Positions 5,838 through 6,077 of a stretch of DNA of 6,077 bases are shown piece after piece. The notes beneath the pieces were generated by a model that worked only from the letters and a program-made list of their open reading frames with translations, was not told where the DNA came from and made no database searches. The DNA is taken from NCBI GenBank assembly GCA_030150315.1, contig JASLGB010000170.1, positions 1-6,077 on the forward strand, in the 5' to 3' direction. Source of the stretch: Dokdonella sp. (lineage in GTDB: Bacteria > Pseudomonadota > Gammaproteobacteria > Xanthomonadales > Rhodanobacteraceae). Position numbers and translations under genes: made by a program. How positions within the stretch are numbered: position 1 is the first letter of the stretch; every line of letters begins with the position of its first letter.

Positions 5838-5893
5838 AACTTACCGGGAAATTTGACGCGGCGCAATATACGCGACCGGTTGATGCGGAAATG
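5838..5893 (-). promoter_or_regulatory. Possible promoter region of the arg operon
   Basis: An AT-richer patch precedes the leader frame. Two readings are possible. First, TATATT (5870-5865) as -10 is a 5/6 consensus match, but it lacks a good -35 (CATTTC at 17-base spacing). Second, TTGCGC (5866-5861) and TAAGTT (5843-5838) have exactly 17 bases between them, each matching only 3/6. This second option would start transcription about at the leader ATG, giving a leaderless message. Neither is strong, and no palindromic ArgR-type box is recognisable here. Confidence 0.35.
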
Positions 5894-5905
5894 CCGGCAT
5901 CCGGC
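5893..5905 (-). terminator. Weak hairpin just after the lipoprotein stop codon
   Basis: GCCGG (5905-5901) pairs with CCGGC (5897-5893) around a 3-base loop, three bases after the TGA. Only ATTTCC follows, so any intrinsic termination would be poor. If it does not terminate, lipoprotein transcripts could run into the arg leader and be stopped at the downstream terminator. Confidence 0.25.
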
Positions 5906-5908
5906 GCG

Positions 5909-6077
5909 TCACTCGACCGGGGCAACACTGACGCGCACGCGCAGCCGATCGCCCGGATCAAAGTTCATGCGCGACATGTAGACGTCGCCGCGATAGCGGT
6001 ACTGCACGTCGTAGGCCACGACGCGGCGCTCCTCGCTGACGTCTTCGATCATGCGGCAGTGGCGATCCACTCCGGAG
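5909..6077 (-). CDS. C-terminus of a probable glycine-zipper (2TM) envelope lipoprotein, 5' end outside window
   Basis: The last 55 codons of a gene entering from the right edge, ending at TGA 5911-5909. The visible tail contains HCRMIEDVSEERRVVAYDV, then a Y-R-Y-R-G strand, and ends FDPGDRLRVRVSVAPVE. The pattern of one cysteine, V-x-x-YDVxYRYRG, then DPGDRLRVRV-V-P is what I associate with the C-terminal beta domain of glycine-zipper 2TM proteins (the 17 kDa surface antigen/UmoD-like group) of Xanthomonadales. The glycine-zipper segment and any lipoprotein signal would lie outside the window, so this rests on tail similarity only. It has no evident link to arginine synthesis. Confidence 0.55.
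   Translation of the reverse strand, partial: SGVDRHCRMIEDVSEERRVVAYDVQYRYRGDVYMSRMNFDPGDRLRVRVSVAPVE

Noticed and set aside
5838..5908. ArgR operator (ARG box) upstream of the leader
   Set aside because: No recognisable AT-rich ARG-box palindrome is present. The short AT patch fits a promoter -10 better.

Overview
The window is part of a compact arginine-biosynthesis cluster, read entirely from the minus strand. It is in a GC-rich gammaproteobacterium that looks like a member of the Xanthomonadales (Lysobacterales). Three things point there: an N-acetylornithine (not ornithine) carbamoyltransferase, a fused N-acetylglutamate synthase/kinase whose acetyltransferase domain resembles animal NAGS, and the gene order argF'-argG-argE-argB-argC, which I recall from Xanthomonas. 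Genus cannot be set from this sequence.

Layout in the direction of transcription (high to low coordinates): the C-terminus of a probable glycine-zipper outer-membrane lipoprotein (6077-5909); a 320-base non-genic stretch (5908-5589) that appears to be a regulatory leader; argF' (5588-4578); argG (4502-3306); argE (3245-2145); argB/argA fusion (2148-826, overlapping argE by four bases); and argC (743 to beyond the left edge). Gaps between the arg genes are 60-82 bases or an overlap, so one transcript is likely. The spacers after argF' and argG each hold a strong GC hairpin without a U-run.

Together the genes make arginine by the acetylated route. The NAGS/K fusion makes and phosphorylates N-acetylglutamate, and ArgC reduces it. 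An aminotransferase not in the window gives N-acetylornithine, and ArgF' carbamoylates this to N-acetylcitrulline. ArgE removes the acetyl group to give citrulline, and ArgG makes argininosuccinate. ArgH is not visible and may follow argC.

The most interesting item is the argF' leader. It holds a 34-codon open frame with four arginine codons in eight positions (R23, R25, R26, R30). A sequence at its stop codon is identical to the 3' arm of a textbook intrinsic terminator and so can pair with that terminator's 5' arm. A further upstream segment can sequester it. These are the four parts of a ribosome-mediated transcription attenuator, here apparently sensing arginine. To my knowledge arginine operons in Proteobacteria are normally described as controlled by the ArgR repressor, so a peptide-leader attenuator here would be unusual. 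This is inferred from one sequence and needs comparative support.
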